Positions 44,389 to 54,041 are shown, counted from the stretch's first letter. The stretch: DNA of 60,406 nt from Symplocastrum torsivum CPER-KK1 (GCA_019358875.1 JAHHIF010000044.1:1-60406); one strand, 5' to 3'. Numbers and translations are program-made. The notes: generated by a model from the letters alone, not told the origin.

Positions 44389-44523
44389 ATGAAACGTCTT
44401 GTCTCTAGCATCTTCCTAACTGGTTGTTTGTGGGCAATAGCAAATCTTTCGGATTCCCGGCATCAACCACCAGGCACAACCTCTAACCATCCGCTTCACC
44501 TGGCATTAAATCTGATGCGCTAA
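44389..44523 (+). CDS. Small lipoprotein candidate of 44 residues
   Basis: The ATG at 44389 has GGAGG 8 bases upstream, an excellent ribosome-binding site. The peptide starts MKRLVSSIFLTGCLWAIA: a basic residue pair, hydrophobic core and lipobox LTGC at residues 10-13, so a lipid-anchored peptide is likely. The remaining 30 residues are Pro/His/Asn-rich. It resembles short entericidin-like lipoproteins in layout only, not in sequence. Confidence 0.5.
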   Translation: MKRLVSSIFLTGCLWAIANLSDSRHQPPGTTSNHPLHLALNLMR

Positions 44524-44650
44524 GCGATAGAGGTTACTTAGGCAATACTGAAGTGGTAACAAAGAGCCACAATTGTTAATGTAATGCCTATTCCCAAGGT
44601 GTCACAAAACGGTATACCCTCAAGGTTGATCGTTGATCGAGAAGAGAACT

Positions 44651-44833
44651 ATGACACCCCTACAAATTGCCGTCATTATTGGGCTTGTAATTGTTGTGCT
44701 TAAGTTTGCCGCTTCGATGTTCGGCTATGGCAACATCCCCATCCTGAATAACTTGGTGACAGTTATTCTCAGTATCTTTGTAACCTTTGAAATTGTTAAG
44801 CTTGTGCAAGCGTTTGCGATCGCTTTTGGCTAA
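44651..44833 (+). CDS. Single-family small membrane protein of 60 residues
   Basis: A hydrophobic protein of 60 residues with two membrane segments (IAVIIGLVIVVLKFAASMFG and LVTVILSIFVTFEIVKLVQAFAIAF) joined by a short loop with GYGNIPIL. The ATG at 44651 with GAGAAG upstream is preferred over a TTG-started extension at 44633. It follows the small lipoprotein gene by about 125 bases. Function unknown. Confidence 0.55.
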   Translation: MTPLQIAVIIGLVIVVLKFAASMFGYGNIPILNNLVTVILSIFVTFEIVKLVQAFAIAFG

Positions 44834-44839
44834 CTGTCT

Positions 44840-44867
44840 GGGGATTGGGGGCTGGGGACTGGGAAAT
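44840..44867. repeat. Degenerate heptanucleotide tandem tract
   Basis: GGGGATT-GGGGGCT-GGGGACT-GGGAAAT lies 7 bases past the stop of the small membrane protein gene. Confidence 0.6.
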
Positions 44868-44981
44868 AATCTAAGGCTGTCTCTTGTAATGATTTAGACA
44901 CCCATAGTACCGCAAGGGAAGTTCTCAGATTTCTTAGAGATTTGGGAAGCTCACGCTTACTCGAAGAGAAGCGTAAGTAGT

Positions 44982-47729
44982 TCACGGAAGGATAGTTTGT
45001 CGTAAAGGCAACTCAATTGCAAACTCAGTGCCGTGTCCCTCTGTTGATGTAACGTTTAGCTTACCTTTGTGAGATTGCACGACAATTTGGTAGCTAATCG
45101 TTAAACCCAATCCAGTACCAGAACCAATCGGCTTAGTTGTAAAAAAGGGGTCAAAAATCCGAGAGCGTATCGGCTCAATCATCCCACATCCATTATCTGA
45201 AATTTGAATGAGGAGGTGAGGGGTTAAGGCTGAGGGCTGATGAGTATTTTTATGACTTGCCATGTCCTGAAGGCGAGTGCGAATTTTAATAAATACTGGG
45301 GGATAGTCTTTTTCCTGCCAACTTCTATCTCCCGTTTCCTTAATCCTAATTCTCTTCTCCTCTAAAGCATCGATCGCATTGCTCAGGATATTCATAAACA
45401 CCTGATTCATCTGACCAGCGTAGCACTGTACCATTGGCAAGTCGCCATACTCCTTAATCACCTTAATTCCACAGTGACTAACAGTTTCTGAGAGGCGGCT
45501 TTGCAAAAGCATTAAGGTACTGTCTATCCCCTCATGGATATTGACTTCTTTCATTTGAGCCTGGTCAAAACGAGAGAAGTTCTTTAAGGAGTGAACGATT
45601 TCGCTGATACGTTCTGCCCCAACTTGCATTGAGTCAAGTAGTTTTGGAAAATCTTCCATCAAGAAATCCAATTCAATTGCTTCTGTTTGATTCTGGATCG
45701 TGGCTGGTGGTGATGAATAATGTTCTTGATAAAGTTGCAGCAGTTCAAACAAGTCGCTCATATAAGCTCTGGCATAAGTAAGATTGCCGTAAATAAAGCT
45801 AACTGGATTGTTAATTTCATGAGCAACACCAGCAACAAGTTGACCAAGCGAAGACATCTTTTCAGTATGAACAAGCTGAGTTTGAGTTTGTTGCAGTTCG
45901 CGTAAGGTTTTTTTGAGTTGAAAGGCTTTTTTCTTGAGTTGGACTTCTGATTGCTGCAATTGCTCTAATGCTTGGCTCAATTCTGCTGTTCGTTCTTCGA
46001 CTCGAATTTCTAAGTCTAACTTGGCTTGTTCCAAGGCTTGAGCCGCTAATTTTCGATCAGTGATATCCATCACCGTTCCAAAACATCGAATCACTTCACC
46101 CTTGTGATCAAGATTCGGTTCCCCTTTGGTCGAAATATGCCGAATTGAACCATTAGGAATTTGGATTCGGCAATCAAACTCATAAGGTTTGCCTTGATAA
46201 ATGGCTTCGGAAATTATTTCCCTATAAACCTTTGCATCTTCGGGATGAATTCGTTTGAGATAGTCAGTGTACTTAAGATATCTATGCCCGATTTCACTTG
46301 GTTCCCAACCAAAGATGCGGAAGAGTTCATCGGAACCCGTAATCGTATAAGTGGCTAAATCTAGTTCCCAGTTACCAACATGAGCCAGCTTTTGGGCTTC
46401 AGCAAGGGAGGCTTGACGCTGAGAAAGTGTAAGGAAGGACTTTTTCAACTGAAGTGCCATCTGATTAAATGCTTTGGCAAGAACACCCAGTTCATCAGAA
46501 CGCTCAACTGATACAACTTGGTTCCATTCTCCTCTAGAAAGAGCAGTAGCCGCAGCCGTTAGATGTAATATTGGTTGAGTAATCCAGCGATAGGTCAGAA
46601 TTCCAAATAACGTAGCGATTGCTAAAGCAGCTAAACACAAGAGAATAGTAGAGCGGGTATTCACATCAATGTGTTCTTGAAAGTCTGCTTCAGGCACGAC
46701 TACGACAATTAGCCAATCTGGAAGCAGTAAAGTGTCAGTTTCAGGGCTATTTCCTTCACGTAGGGGCGTTATCTGTAAAAATTGTCGGCGGTTATTGATA
46801 TTAAAGGTAAGCTGTTGGCTACTGTTAATTTGGGTGAAGTTACCAAAGTATTTAGTTAAATAGTCTGCTGTTGAACGAGTTAAAGAATCGCGGCTTTCTA
46901 AAGCTTTAATCCGAGTAGCGTTACCATCTGTGACAACAAATGGTTTCTCAGCCGTAGAACTTGCAACTAACATACCAGAGCGTTCAATGATGAATGTTTG
47001 CCCTGTTTGACCAATTTTTAAGCTCTGTAAAAATTCACTGATTTGGGAAAGATTTGAACCCGCATCCAAAACTCCTTTAAGCGCTCCAGTTTGCTCGTAG
47101 ATGGGTCGAACGGCATCAGTATGGAGTTCTTGAGTAGAAAACCCTAAATAAACATCTGTCCAAATAGGACTTGCGGCTTTTACAGCTACCTGATAAAAGG
47201 GGCGAAATCGAGGGTCGTAGTTTGGTTCACTTTGTAAAAGCTGGGTTCGTTTCCCCTGGCTGGAGAGCCTATAGGTGTGGCGCGATGGGCTAGTTGTATT
47301 ATCTTTAACCTTGACAATAAATTGACCATCTTTCTGGCGCAAAACCTCAATATAATCTCCGTTTGTATTACCTAAGGCAATGTGTTCCAGTGACTTGAAG
47401 GTATGGAGTTGATGCCAGAAGTAGCGCTCTAGGGTAGGAATATTTTGTACATCTAATAAACCCAAATTAATTGCATCAGCATTAAGCTGATTGACAACAT
47501 GAGGAACCTTGAGATAAACATTGAGGTGTTGTTCAAGGCGCTCGGTGATTTCGCTATGTAACTGAGTTGTCACGCTCTGAACTGCCTTTTGCCCGTTGCG
47601 TAGGGATAGCCAGCCTGTAAACCCAACTACCACAAAGATTTGAAGCACGAACGGCACCACAAGCAAGATACGCAGCGGTATTTTCTCAGAAACCTTTGAA
47701 ACCTGATTGGTTAAATATTTCAGGAGCAT
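44982..47729 (-). CDS. Membrane sensor histidine kinase (Cache, HAMP, PAS, HisKA, HATPase)
   Basis: The order is a first membrane span (ILLVVPFVLQIFVVVGFTGW), an extracytoplasmic Cache-like sensor (residues about 60-350), a second span (STILLCLAALAIATLFGILTYRW), a HAMP linker, a PAS domain (around residues 440-560), a coiled coil, and the kinase core. The phosphorylation site is VAGVAHEINNPVSFIYGNL (His about 636). The ATPase has NILSNAIDALEE, ISDNGCGM and GTGLGLTISYQIV near residue 878. The start ATG at 47729 opens the part typical of the family. No response regulator gene is adjacent. Stimulus unknown. Confidence 0.9.
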   Translation of the reverse strand: MLLKYLTNQVSKVSEKIPLRILLVVPFVLQIFVVVGFTGWLSLRNGQKAVQSVTTQLHSEITERLEQHLNVYLKVPHVVNQLNADAINLGLLDVQNIPTLERYFWHQLHTFKSLEHIALGNTNGDYIEVLRQKDGQFIVKVKDNTTSPSRHTYRLSSQGKRTQLLQSEPNYDPRFRPFYQVAVKAASPIWTDVYLGFSTQELHTDAVRPIYEQTGALKGVLDAGSNLSQISEFLQSLKIGQTGQTFIIERSGMLVASSTAEKPFVVTDGNATRIKALESRDSLTRSTADYLTKYFGNFTQINSSQQLTFNINNRRQFLQITPLREGNSPETDTLLLPDWLIVVVVPEADFQEHIDVNTRSTILLCLAALAIATLFGILTYRWITQPILHLTAAATALSRGEWNQVVSVERSDELGVLAKAFNQMALQLKKSFLTLSQRQASLAEAQKLAHVGNWELDLATYTITGSDELFRIFGWEPSEIGHRYLKYTDYLKRIHPEDAKVYREIISEAIYQGKPYEFDCRIQIPNGSIRHISTKGEPNLDHKGEVIRCFGTVMDITDRKLAAQALEQAKLDLEIRVEERTAELSQALEQLQQSEVQLKKKAFQLKKTLRELQQTQTQLVHTEKMSSLGQLVAGVAHEINNPVSFIYGNLTYARAYMSDLFELLQLYQEHYSSPPATIQNQTEAIELDFLMEDFPKLLDSMQVGAERISEIVHSLKNFSRFDQAQMKEVNIHEGIDSTLMLLQSRLSETVSHCGIKVIKEYGDLPMVQCYAGQMNQVFMNILSNAIDALEEKRIRIKETGDRSWQEKDYPPVFIKIRTRLQDMASHKNTHQPSALTPHLLIQISDNGCGMIEPIRSRIFDPFFTTKPIGSGTGLGLTISYQIVVQSHKGKLNVTSTEGHGTEFAIELPLRQTILP

Positions 47730-48615
47730 TACGGAGTTAGAACACCAGTGTTGAGTGTGGTTGCTAAGGGATATGAGCTTAGAAGTTGACTGAGCCAAGC
47801 GAGATGGCTTACTACAGTATTCCCGTATTCCTAACTGCACCAGGTTTTTTCTGAGGGGATTTCTACTAATTGACGAAACAAGAGGTTAGGGGACGATTGA
47901 ACAACGTCTAGACTTGCTTTGCGTTGGTAGGGCTGGCTCACTAGTGCAAGAAGGCAGGAGGCAGGAGGCACAAGGCTTTTATGAATATTGCTTGTAAGGT
48001 AAGCCTTTTAACCTTTTTCAACTGAATAGTTATTTCCGCCATACTGCACTAGTGAGTGATTATGCTCCCCCTTGCAGTAGACAGGCGCAAGCATTCAGCC
48101 AAGGTTAAAGTAGCGTCATGCAAGTTCCTTTGCTCTACAGCCGTTCTGAATTAATGACAGTGGCTAATCTCAGGAAGGGTGGATTTTAATTCTTTTTAGG
48201 GCAAGCTTTGTTGCCTAATAAAGATAATTTACCACCAGAAACTTTAGAAGTTTATTTAGGTTTCGATTACTTTACATTATCAAATAAATACAGATAGTTG
48301 GGTATTGGGTCAGGAAAGGTGCGATCGCTACTAATAAAAAGACTCTTGTTTTGCCACCCTAAAAATCCTCTGACTTCCCTTAATCTCCTTACTCAATGAG
48401 CTATTTACAAGTCAAACCTTAAAATCCACAATAGGATGAGCCATCTTCGCCCGGTCTGAGTTGTGGCAACTCTGCTACAGTTTCAAGCATTTGCCATACG
48501 CTTAAAGAAACTCAAAATAGTCAGGCGTTAATCTGCATAAAGAACAAAGTATTGTTTGGAAGGGATAATTCCCACGAGCGCAAGAGTTTTTGATTTAGAT
48601 CCAGAGTTTAGTCCT
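47730..48615. other. Long spacer between the kinase and acs
   Basis: It holds a heptamer tract GGCAGGA/GGCAGGA/GGCAC at about 47953-47971. Short open pieces at 48118-48297 (QALLPNKDNLPPETLEVYLG before a stop) may be a decayed gene but resemble nothing I recognise. The acs promoter should lie near 48450-48600. Confidence 0.4.
47953..47971. repeat. Heptanucleotide tandem tract
   Basis: Two and a half units of GGCAGGA. Confidence 0.55.
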
Positions 48616-50586
48616 ATGTCTCAGCCCACCATAGAATCAATCCTTCAAGAAAAGCGTATATTCCCGCCGCCTGCTGAATTTTCACAAAAGGCTCAGATCA
48701 AGAGTCTGGAAGAGTATCAGCAACTTTATGAAAAAGCGAAAGCTGATCCACAGAAGTTTTGGGCAGATTTGGCAGAAACAGAGTTGGACTGGTTCCAGAA
48801 GTGGGATACAGTACTCGATTGGCAACCCCCGTTTGCGAAGTGGTTCGTCGGTGGCAAGATTAATATTTCTTACAACTGCCTTGATAGACATCTAACTACC
48901 TGGCGTCGCAATAAGGCGGCATTAATTTGGGAAGGGGAACCGGGAGACTCGCGGACTCTGACTTATGCTCAGTTGCATCGGGAAGTCTGCCAGTTTGCCA
49001 ATGTCTTAAAGCAGTTAGGTGTGCAAAAAGGCGATCGCGTTGGTATCTATATGCCGATGATTCCCGAAGCCGCGATCGCAATGCTGGCTTGTGCAAGAAT
49101 TGGGGCGGCTCATACAGTTGTCTTTGGCGGATTCAGTGCGGAAGCCTTAAAAGATCGAATGGTTGATGCTCAAGTGAAAGTCGTTGTCACTGCTGATGGG
49201 GGGTGGCGCAAAGATGCGATCGTTGCTCTCAAAAATCAGGTTGATAAAGCCTTAGCCAATAACGGTGCGCCGAGTGTTGAAAACGTCCTCGTAGTTCAGC
49301 GCACTAAGCAAGACGTTCACATGGAAGAGGGACGTGACCACTGGTGGCATGAATTACAACTCAAAGCCTCTGCCGATTGTCCCGCTGAACCAATGGACAG
49401 TGAAGATATGCTGTTCATTCTCTACACCAGTGGCACCACGGGTAAACCCAAAGGCGTTGTCCACACCACAGCAGGTTACAACCTCTACACCCACATGACC
49501 CTGAAATGGGCATTCGACATCCAGGATACTGATGTCTACTGGTGTACAGCAGATGTTGGTTGGATTACAGGTCACAGCTACATCGTCTATGGACCACTTT
49601 CCAATGGGGCAACGACGCTGATGTATGAAGGTGCGCCCCGTGCTTCTAATCCTGGCGCTTTTTGGGATGTGATTGAAAAACACGGTGTCAACATCTTCTA
49701 TACTGCCCCTACTGCGATTCGCGCTTTTATGAAAATAGGTGAACAGCACCCTCAAGCTCGAAATTTGTCGTCTTTAAGATTGCTAGGAACTGTGGGTGAG
49801 CCAATTAATCCTAGAGCTTGGATGTGGTATCAGCAGTATATCGGGGGCGACAAGTGTCCAATTGTTGATACCTGGTGGCAGACGGAAACGGGTGGATTTA
49901 TGATTACGCCACTACCAGGAGCAATTCCGACGAAGCCGGGTTCTGCTACGTTGCCTTTCCCTGGAATTTTGGCAGATATTGTCGATTTAGAAGGCAATTC
50001 GCTTGGAGCGAATGAAGGCGGCTACCTAATCATTCAGCATCCTTGGCCTGGGATGATGCGAACCGTTTATGGCGATCCAGACCGCTTCCGTCGCACCTAT
50101 TGGGAACATATTCCCCCGAAAGATGGAAAATATGTCTATTTTGCAGGGGATGGTGCGCGTCGAGATGAAGATGGGTACTTCTGGGTAATGGGTCGAGTTG
50201 ATGATGTGATTAATGTCTCTGGCCACAGACTCGGCACGATGGAAATTGAGTCAGCACTGGTATCTCACCCTGCTGTTGCTGAAGCTGCTGTAGTTGGTAA
50301 GCCGGATGACTTGAAAGGAGAAGAAGTCTTCGCGTTTGTCACCCTAGAAGGCAACCAAAGCCCTAGTGAGGAGTTACAGAAAGAACTGAAGAAGCACGTC
50401 GTTCAGGAAATTGGGGCACTCGCACGTCCTGGTGAAATCCGCTTTACCGATGCTTTGCCCAAGACGCGATCGGGGAAAATTATGCGGCGGTTACTCAGGT
50501 CACTGGCGGCAGGTCAGGAAGTCGCTGGTGATACCTCCACTCTCGAAGATCTGGGTGTTCTCGATAAGTTGCGGGAAGGAGCCTAA
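48616..50586 (+). CDS. acs: Acetyl-CoA synthetase
   Basis: Acs makes acetyl-CoA from acetate, CoA and ATP through acetyl-AMP. Adenylation motifs are present: YTSGTTGKPKG around residue 270, the TWWQTETGGFMITPLPG motif, GDGARRDEDGYFWVMGR and VINVSGHRLGTMEIE. The C-terminal PKTRSGKIMRRLLR (Lys about 622) is the usual acetylation and catalytic site. A start at 48616 (MSQPTIESIL) gives 656 residues, the normal length; a TTG 60 bases upstream has no ribosome-binding site. A terminator follows at 50642. Confidence 0.96.
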   Translation: MSQPTIESILQEKRIFPPPAEFSQKAQIKSLEEYQQLYEKAKADPQKFWADLAETELDWFQKWDTVLDWQPPFAKWFVGGKINISYNCLDRHLTTWRRNKAALIWEGEPGDSRTLTYAQLHREVCQFANVLKQLGVQKGDRVGIYMPMIPEAAIAMLACARIGAAHTVVFGGFSAEALKDRMVDAQVKVVVTADGGWRKDAIVALKNQVDKALANNGAPSVENVLVVQRTKQDVHMEEGRDHWWHELQLKASADCPAEPMDSEDMLFILYTSGTTGKPKGVVHTTAGYNLYTHMTLKWAFDIQDTDVYWCTADVGWITGHSYIVYGPLSNGATTLMYEGAPRASNPGAFWDVIEKHGVNIFYTAPTAIRAFMKIGEQHPQARNLSSLRLLGTVGEPINPRAWMWYQQYIGGDKCPIVDTWWQTETGGFMITPLPGAIPTKPGSATLPFPGILADIVDLEGNSLGANEGGYLIIQHPWPGMMRTVYGDPDRFRRTYWEHIPPKDGKYVYFAGDGARRDEDGYFWVMGRVDDVINVSGHRLGTMEIESALVSHPAVAEAAVVGKPDDLKGEEVFAFVTLEGNQSPSEELQKELKKHVVQEIGALARPGEIRFTDALPKTRSGKIMRRLLRSLAAGQEVAGDTSTLEDLGVLDKLREGA

Positions 50587-50641
50587 TCACTATTGATCTG
50601 ACACATTTTTCTCTATCAACATAATCAGTGAACTTCGTCTT

Positions 50642-50668
50642 AAACCCGCTTAGGCGGGTTTTGTTTCA
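50642..50668 (+). terminator. Rho-independent terminator after acs
   Basis: AAACCCGC-TTAG-GCGGGTTT is an 8-bp perfect stem with a 4-base loop followed by TGTTT, about 56 bases past the acs stop. Confidence 0.75.
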
Positions 50669-50980
50669 TATGAGAAGAATTAATTTTAAGAAAGATGAAG
50701 GAATATTTTGCTAAACTATACATCCCTTCTACAAAAAACTCTAGCCGATAGTAGTATGAGGCTTCTCAAACTGTTCAGCTAGACTAGATTCAATCAAGTC
50801 CTACTCAGTATAAATGCTTAAATGAGGCTAGATGCGCTCAATGAAAGAGCCTAAAATCATAACGATGAATAATTTTTTTGAATCAACAACCTCAGCCAAA
50901 CCCGTTTCTAACCGCTGGTCTTAACTACCAAACAATAGCCTGAACCGCTTTTATCAACGGACATTGAGGAAAAACAGCAT
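50669..50980. other. Spacer upstream of the EbsA-like gene
   Basis: No gene was found. It likely contains the promoter for the ebsA-phosphotransacetylase pair. Confidence 0.35.
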
Positions 50981-51355
50981 ATGTCAATCGAAAAACTTCA
51001 GCCTGCCGACAAGGGTGCCGTCGGTGTTTATATGCCTTACTACCAGGGTGCTAAGCGAAATATGCTCCCCCTGGCAATTAGCCTCTACCAACAGGGTTCC
51101 TTGGAAGGTCAGCGCCGAATTGAAGGCAGTGACAGTATTCCCTTTGTTGCGACTTGGTTTGTATCAAAACTTCCTGCGGAGTTAACCCGTTGCCGATTAC
51201 AGTTTGATGGAAATGCGGAACTCAGTTACGAAGTGACGATGCCAAATTCTGAGTTTATGAATTACTTAATCGACGTAATCATGAATTTCAGGCGATCGCG
51301 TTTAACGGATTTTTCCCAAGCCTTCTACCGAAAGCTGTTACGCATCGACGAGTAA
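50981..51355 (+). CDS. ebsA: EbsA-like protein (type IV pilus/biofilm-related)
   Basis: The 124-residue protein starts MSIEKLQPADKGAVGVYMPYY and continues with NMLPLAISLYQQGSLEGQRRIEG, the pattern of the cyanobacterial EbsA family. In Synechococcus elongatus EbsA is associated with type IV pilus assembly and biofilm self-suppression. The protein has no membrane segment and should be cytoplasmic. The assignment rests on recollected family sequence, not on a search. It is followed within 35 bases by a phosphotransacetylase-family gene, a neighbourhood common in cyanobacteria. Confidence 0.7.
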   Translation: MSIEKLQPADKGAVGVYMPYYQGAKRNMLPLAISLYQQGSLEGQRRIEGSDSIPFVATWFVSKLPAELTRCRLQFDGNAELSYEVTMPNSEFMNYLIDVIMNFRRSRLTDFSQAFYRKLLRIDE

Positions 51356-51388
51356 GCACAAGTTGAAATAATAGGAGTGAAAAAAGGG

Positions 51389-52480
51389 GTGGCAAAATCC
51401 GCGAAGTATTTGCAAATCGGGTCAACAGAAGCTTACAGCGGTAAGTCAGCAACGATTTTAGGAGTCGCCTATCAACTGCAAGAAAAAGGGTTGGATATCG
51501 CCTACGGTAAACCGTTGGGAACCCGTCTAAGTACCAATCCCTCTGAGGCGATGGAAGAAGATATTCGGTTTATGAGCCAAACCCTTAACTTGCCGGAAAG
51601 ACGGGTGCGATCGCCTCTGCTGTCTCTAGATGATGAAACGATTCAAAAGCGACTGCGGGGAGAGGATTCAACGAATTATCGCCAATCGCTCTTGCAATAT
51701 CTCCAACAACCCGATGGCGATTTAATGTTGCTAGAAGGGCCAGGAACTCTCTGTGAAGGAAGCCTGTTTAACTTATCGTTACTAGAAGTCGCTCAAGCGG
51801 CTGATGCGGCTGTCCTACTTGTCACCCGTTTTCACTCCGTGTTACTCGTGGAAACGCTGCTGTCGGCAAAACAACTTCTCGGTGATCATTTGCTGGGAGT
51901 TTTGATTAACGATATTCCCGCTGAACAACTATCCATAGCAGAATCGACAGTGCGCCCTTTTCTGGAACAGCAAGGAATTCCAGTATTAGCAATGATGCCG
52001 AGAAGTGATTTGTTGCGGAGTGTCAGCGTTCGGGAACTCGTGCGTCAGTTGAATGCTGAAGTGCTTTGCCGTTCGGATCGGCTGGACTTGATGGTAGAAA
52101 CCTTGAAAATTGGTGCGATGAATGTTAATTCAGCACTGAAGTATTTCCGCAAGGGAAGAAACATGGCAGTAGTGACAGGAGGCGATCGCGCAGACATTCA
52201 GATGGCAGCGCTAGAAACCTCAACTCATTGCCTCATCCTTACAGGTCAATTGCCACCGCAACCCTTTATCCTTAGTCGTGCTGAAGAATTGGAAATCCCA
52301 GTTCTGTCAGTTGACTTGGACACCCTGACAACAGTGGAAATTGTTGATGATGCCTTTGGTCAGGTGCGCCTAAACGAAGCGATTAAGGTGCAGTGTATCC
52401 GGCAGATGATGGATCGGCATTTCGACATTGAGCGGTTGATGAGTCAGCTTGGTTTAGAACCCGCCGTGCCAGCACATTGA
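51389..52480 (+). CDS. Phosphotransacetylase-family protein with BioD-like and DRTGG domains
   Basis: The N terminus AKYLQIGSTEAYSGKSATIL is a P-loop ATPase of the dethiobiotin-synthetase (BioD) type. A DRTGG-like domain fills the C-terminal third (NMAVVTGGDRADIQMAAL). The same N-terminal module plus DRTGG occurs in bacterial Pta, but the catalytic phosphate acetyltransferase domain is missing, so this is a stand-alone regulatory or ATPase protein of unknown reaction. A GTG at 51389 is chosen because AGGAG is 11 bases upstream; a GTG at 51377 lies directly on it. A heptamer repeat begins immediately after the stop codon. Confidence 0.7.
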   Translation: MAKSAKYLQIGSTEAYSGKSATILGVAYQLQEKGLDIAYGKPLGTRLSTNPSEAMEEDIRFMSQTLNLPERRVRSPLLSLDDETIQKRLRGEDSTNYRQSLLQYLQQPDGDLMLLEGPGTLCEGSLFNLSLLEVAQAADAAVLLVTRFHSVLLVETLLSAKQLLGDHLLGVLINDIPAEQLSIAESTVRPFLEQQGIPVLAMMPRSDLLRSVSVRELVRQLNAEVLCRSDRLDLMVETLKIGAMNVNSALKYFRKGRNMAVVTGGDRADIQMAALETSTHCLILTGQLPPQPFILSRAEELEIPVLSVDLDTLTTVEIVDDAFGQVRLNEAIKVQCIRQMMDRHFDIERLMSQLGLEPAVPAH

Positions 52481-52508
52481 GTTGTTGGTTGTTGGTTGTT
52501 GGTTGTTT
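52481..52508. repeat. Heptanucleotide tandem tract, four units
   Basis: Three exact GTTGTTG units and one GTTGTTT begin at the base after the TGA of the preceding gene. A terminator (52567) follows. Confidence 0.75.
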
Positions 52509-52566
52509 GTATTTTAGAGACGGAGTTTTATTTTCTAAAGATTTAAGCTTGTTCTCAATATTCCCG

Positions 52567-52597
52567 AAAACTCCATCCTCTCGTGGGTGGAGTTTTT
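52567..52597 (+). terminator. Rho-independent terminator after the phosphotransacetylase-family gene
   Basis: AAAACTCCA and TGGAGTTTT pair around TCCTCTCGTGGG, ending in a T run (TTTTT). Confidence 0.75.
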
Positions 52598-52952
52598 CAT
52601 CATATATTCCGCGATCGCACGCCATCGCTCAAGCCCTGAAACTCTGGTTTGACATAGCATAGAAAGAGATATTTCTATGTGTCCTCCCATGTCCCTGACT
52701 GTCAAAGATTCGAGAGAAAATCCAGTCATTCCTAGAACTGGGTGCAAGAGTAGGGATATTAATTGACCCAGATAAGCAGACTGTCACTATCTACCGTTCA
52801 ACAACTGAGCCAGTCGTGTTGACGGATGCAGATATCCTCACAATTCCAGAACTATTTCCTGGCTGGGAGGTTCCTATTTCTGAACTATGGTCTGTTGAGT
52901 TCGAGTAACTTTTATTCTCAAGACTGAAGTCGAGGCATTAGCCTGAACTCTA
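52598..52952. other. Spacer before ribokinase with Uma2 remnant
   Basis: The only recognisable content is a C-terminal fragment of a Uma2-family gene at 52699-52908; no intact gene is present. Confidence 0.4.
52699..52908 (+). pseudogene. C-terminal remnant of a Uma2-family gene
   Basis: Sixty-nine codons read QSFLELGARVGILIDPDKQT and later IPELFPGWEVPISELWSVEFE, the standard end of Uma2/DUF820 proteins. There is a stop upstream and no start; the catalytic part is missing. Confidence 0.7.
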
Positions 52953-53888
52953 ATGAAACCAGTGATTGTTTTCGGTAGCATCAACATGGATTTGGTAACC
53001 AGGACACCTCGGTTGCCACTAGCTGGTGAAACACTGCAAGGTTATGAATTTTTCACGGCTGCTGGTGGGAAAGGAGCAAATCAAGCCGTAGCAGCAGCGC
53101 GGCTCGGAATCTCCACGCAAATGGTAGGCCGTGTGGGTAATGATAATTTTGGGCATCAACTGCGAGGTGGGTTACAAGCAGCAGGTGTTCATATCGACAA
53201 TGTTTTGTTGGACGATAGCGCAAGTTCTGGTGTTGCGGTGATTGCCGTAGATGATGTGGGAGAAAACAACATCATTATTGTTGCGGGTGCTAATGGGCGG
53301 GTAAATCAGGATGATGTAGAGCGTCTTACTAATTTATTACCAAATGCGGCGGCGCTACTTTTACAGCTTGAGGTTCCAATATCTACAGTTTTGGCAGCCG
53401 CTCAGGCAGCACAAAAGGCTGGTGTTCCGGTAATACTTGACCCGGCACCTGCTAGAGGGGATATTCCACCAGAACTTTACCTGTTGGTAGACATTATCAC
53501 ACCAAATGAAGTGGAAGCCACTCAACTTGTAGGCTTTCCTGTAGATCGACAAGAGACAGCTAGCCAAGCAGCAGCCGAGTTACGGCAACGGGGTATCGGT
53601 ACTGTGATTATAAAGTTGGGCGCTCAAGGTGTCTTCTGTGCCACTGGCTCTGAAACATTCTTTGTTCCAGCCTTTTCAGTCCAATCTGTTGATACAGTTG
53701 CGGCTGGGGATGCTTTTAATGGAGGGTTAGCGGCCGCATTGGCGGAGGGACTACCTTTACGGCAAGCTATCCTCTGGGGAGCGGCGACTGGGGCACTTTC
53801 GGCGACGAAAGTAGGAGCGCAGCCTTCTCTACCTGATCGGGAGACGTTTGAGAGGTTTCTCAAGGAAAGGGATGTGGAGATAGGGTGA
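52953..53888 (+). CDS. rbsK: Ribokinase (PfkB family)
   Basis: Ribokinase phosphorylates D-ribose to ribose-5-phosphate with ATP. PfkB signatures are GSINMDLVTRTPRLP at residues 7-21, the glycine-rich GGKGANQAVAAARLG near residue 40, and the C-terminal catalytic segment DTVAAGDAFNGGLAAALAEG with the base aspartate. Length of 311 residues is normal. Other PfkB sugar kinases can look similar, but the N-terminal substrate loop and GGKGANQA fit ribokinase. No ribose transporter lies nearby. Confidence 0.9.
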   Translation: MKPVIVFGSINMDLVTRTPRLPLAGETLQGYEFFTAAGGKGANQAVAAARLGISTQMVGRVGNDNFGHQLRGGLQAAGVHIDNVLLDDSASSGVAVIAVDDVGENNIIIVAGANGRVNQDDVERLTNLLPNAAALLLQLEVPISTVLAAAQAAQKAGVPVILDPAPARGDIPPELYLLVDIITPNEVEATQLVGFPVDRQETASQAAAELRQRGIGTVIIKLGAQGVFCATGSETFFVPAFSVQSVDTVAAGDAFNGGLAAALAEGLPLRQAILWGAATGALSATKVGAQPSLPDRETFERFLKERDVEIG

Positions 53889-54020
53889 GGTTTGTCTTTA
53901 ACCACAAGAGGTAGTTGAACCTCCTAAAGCGCGATCGCATCTTTATACAGCAGTTTTCAGTTGGATGAGGTACAGCGTCGATATGTGTGAAACTTGCGTA
54001 GAGAACAAGGAAAACCAAGA

Positions 54021-54041
54021 AGCTGATAGCTGATAGCTGAC
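54021..54041. repeat. Heptanucleotide tandem tract
   Basis: AGCTGAT, AGCTGAT, AGCTGAC in tandem between the ribokinase and P450 genes. Confidence 0.65.
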
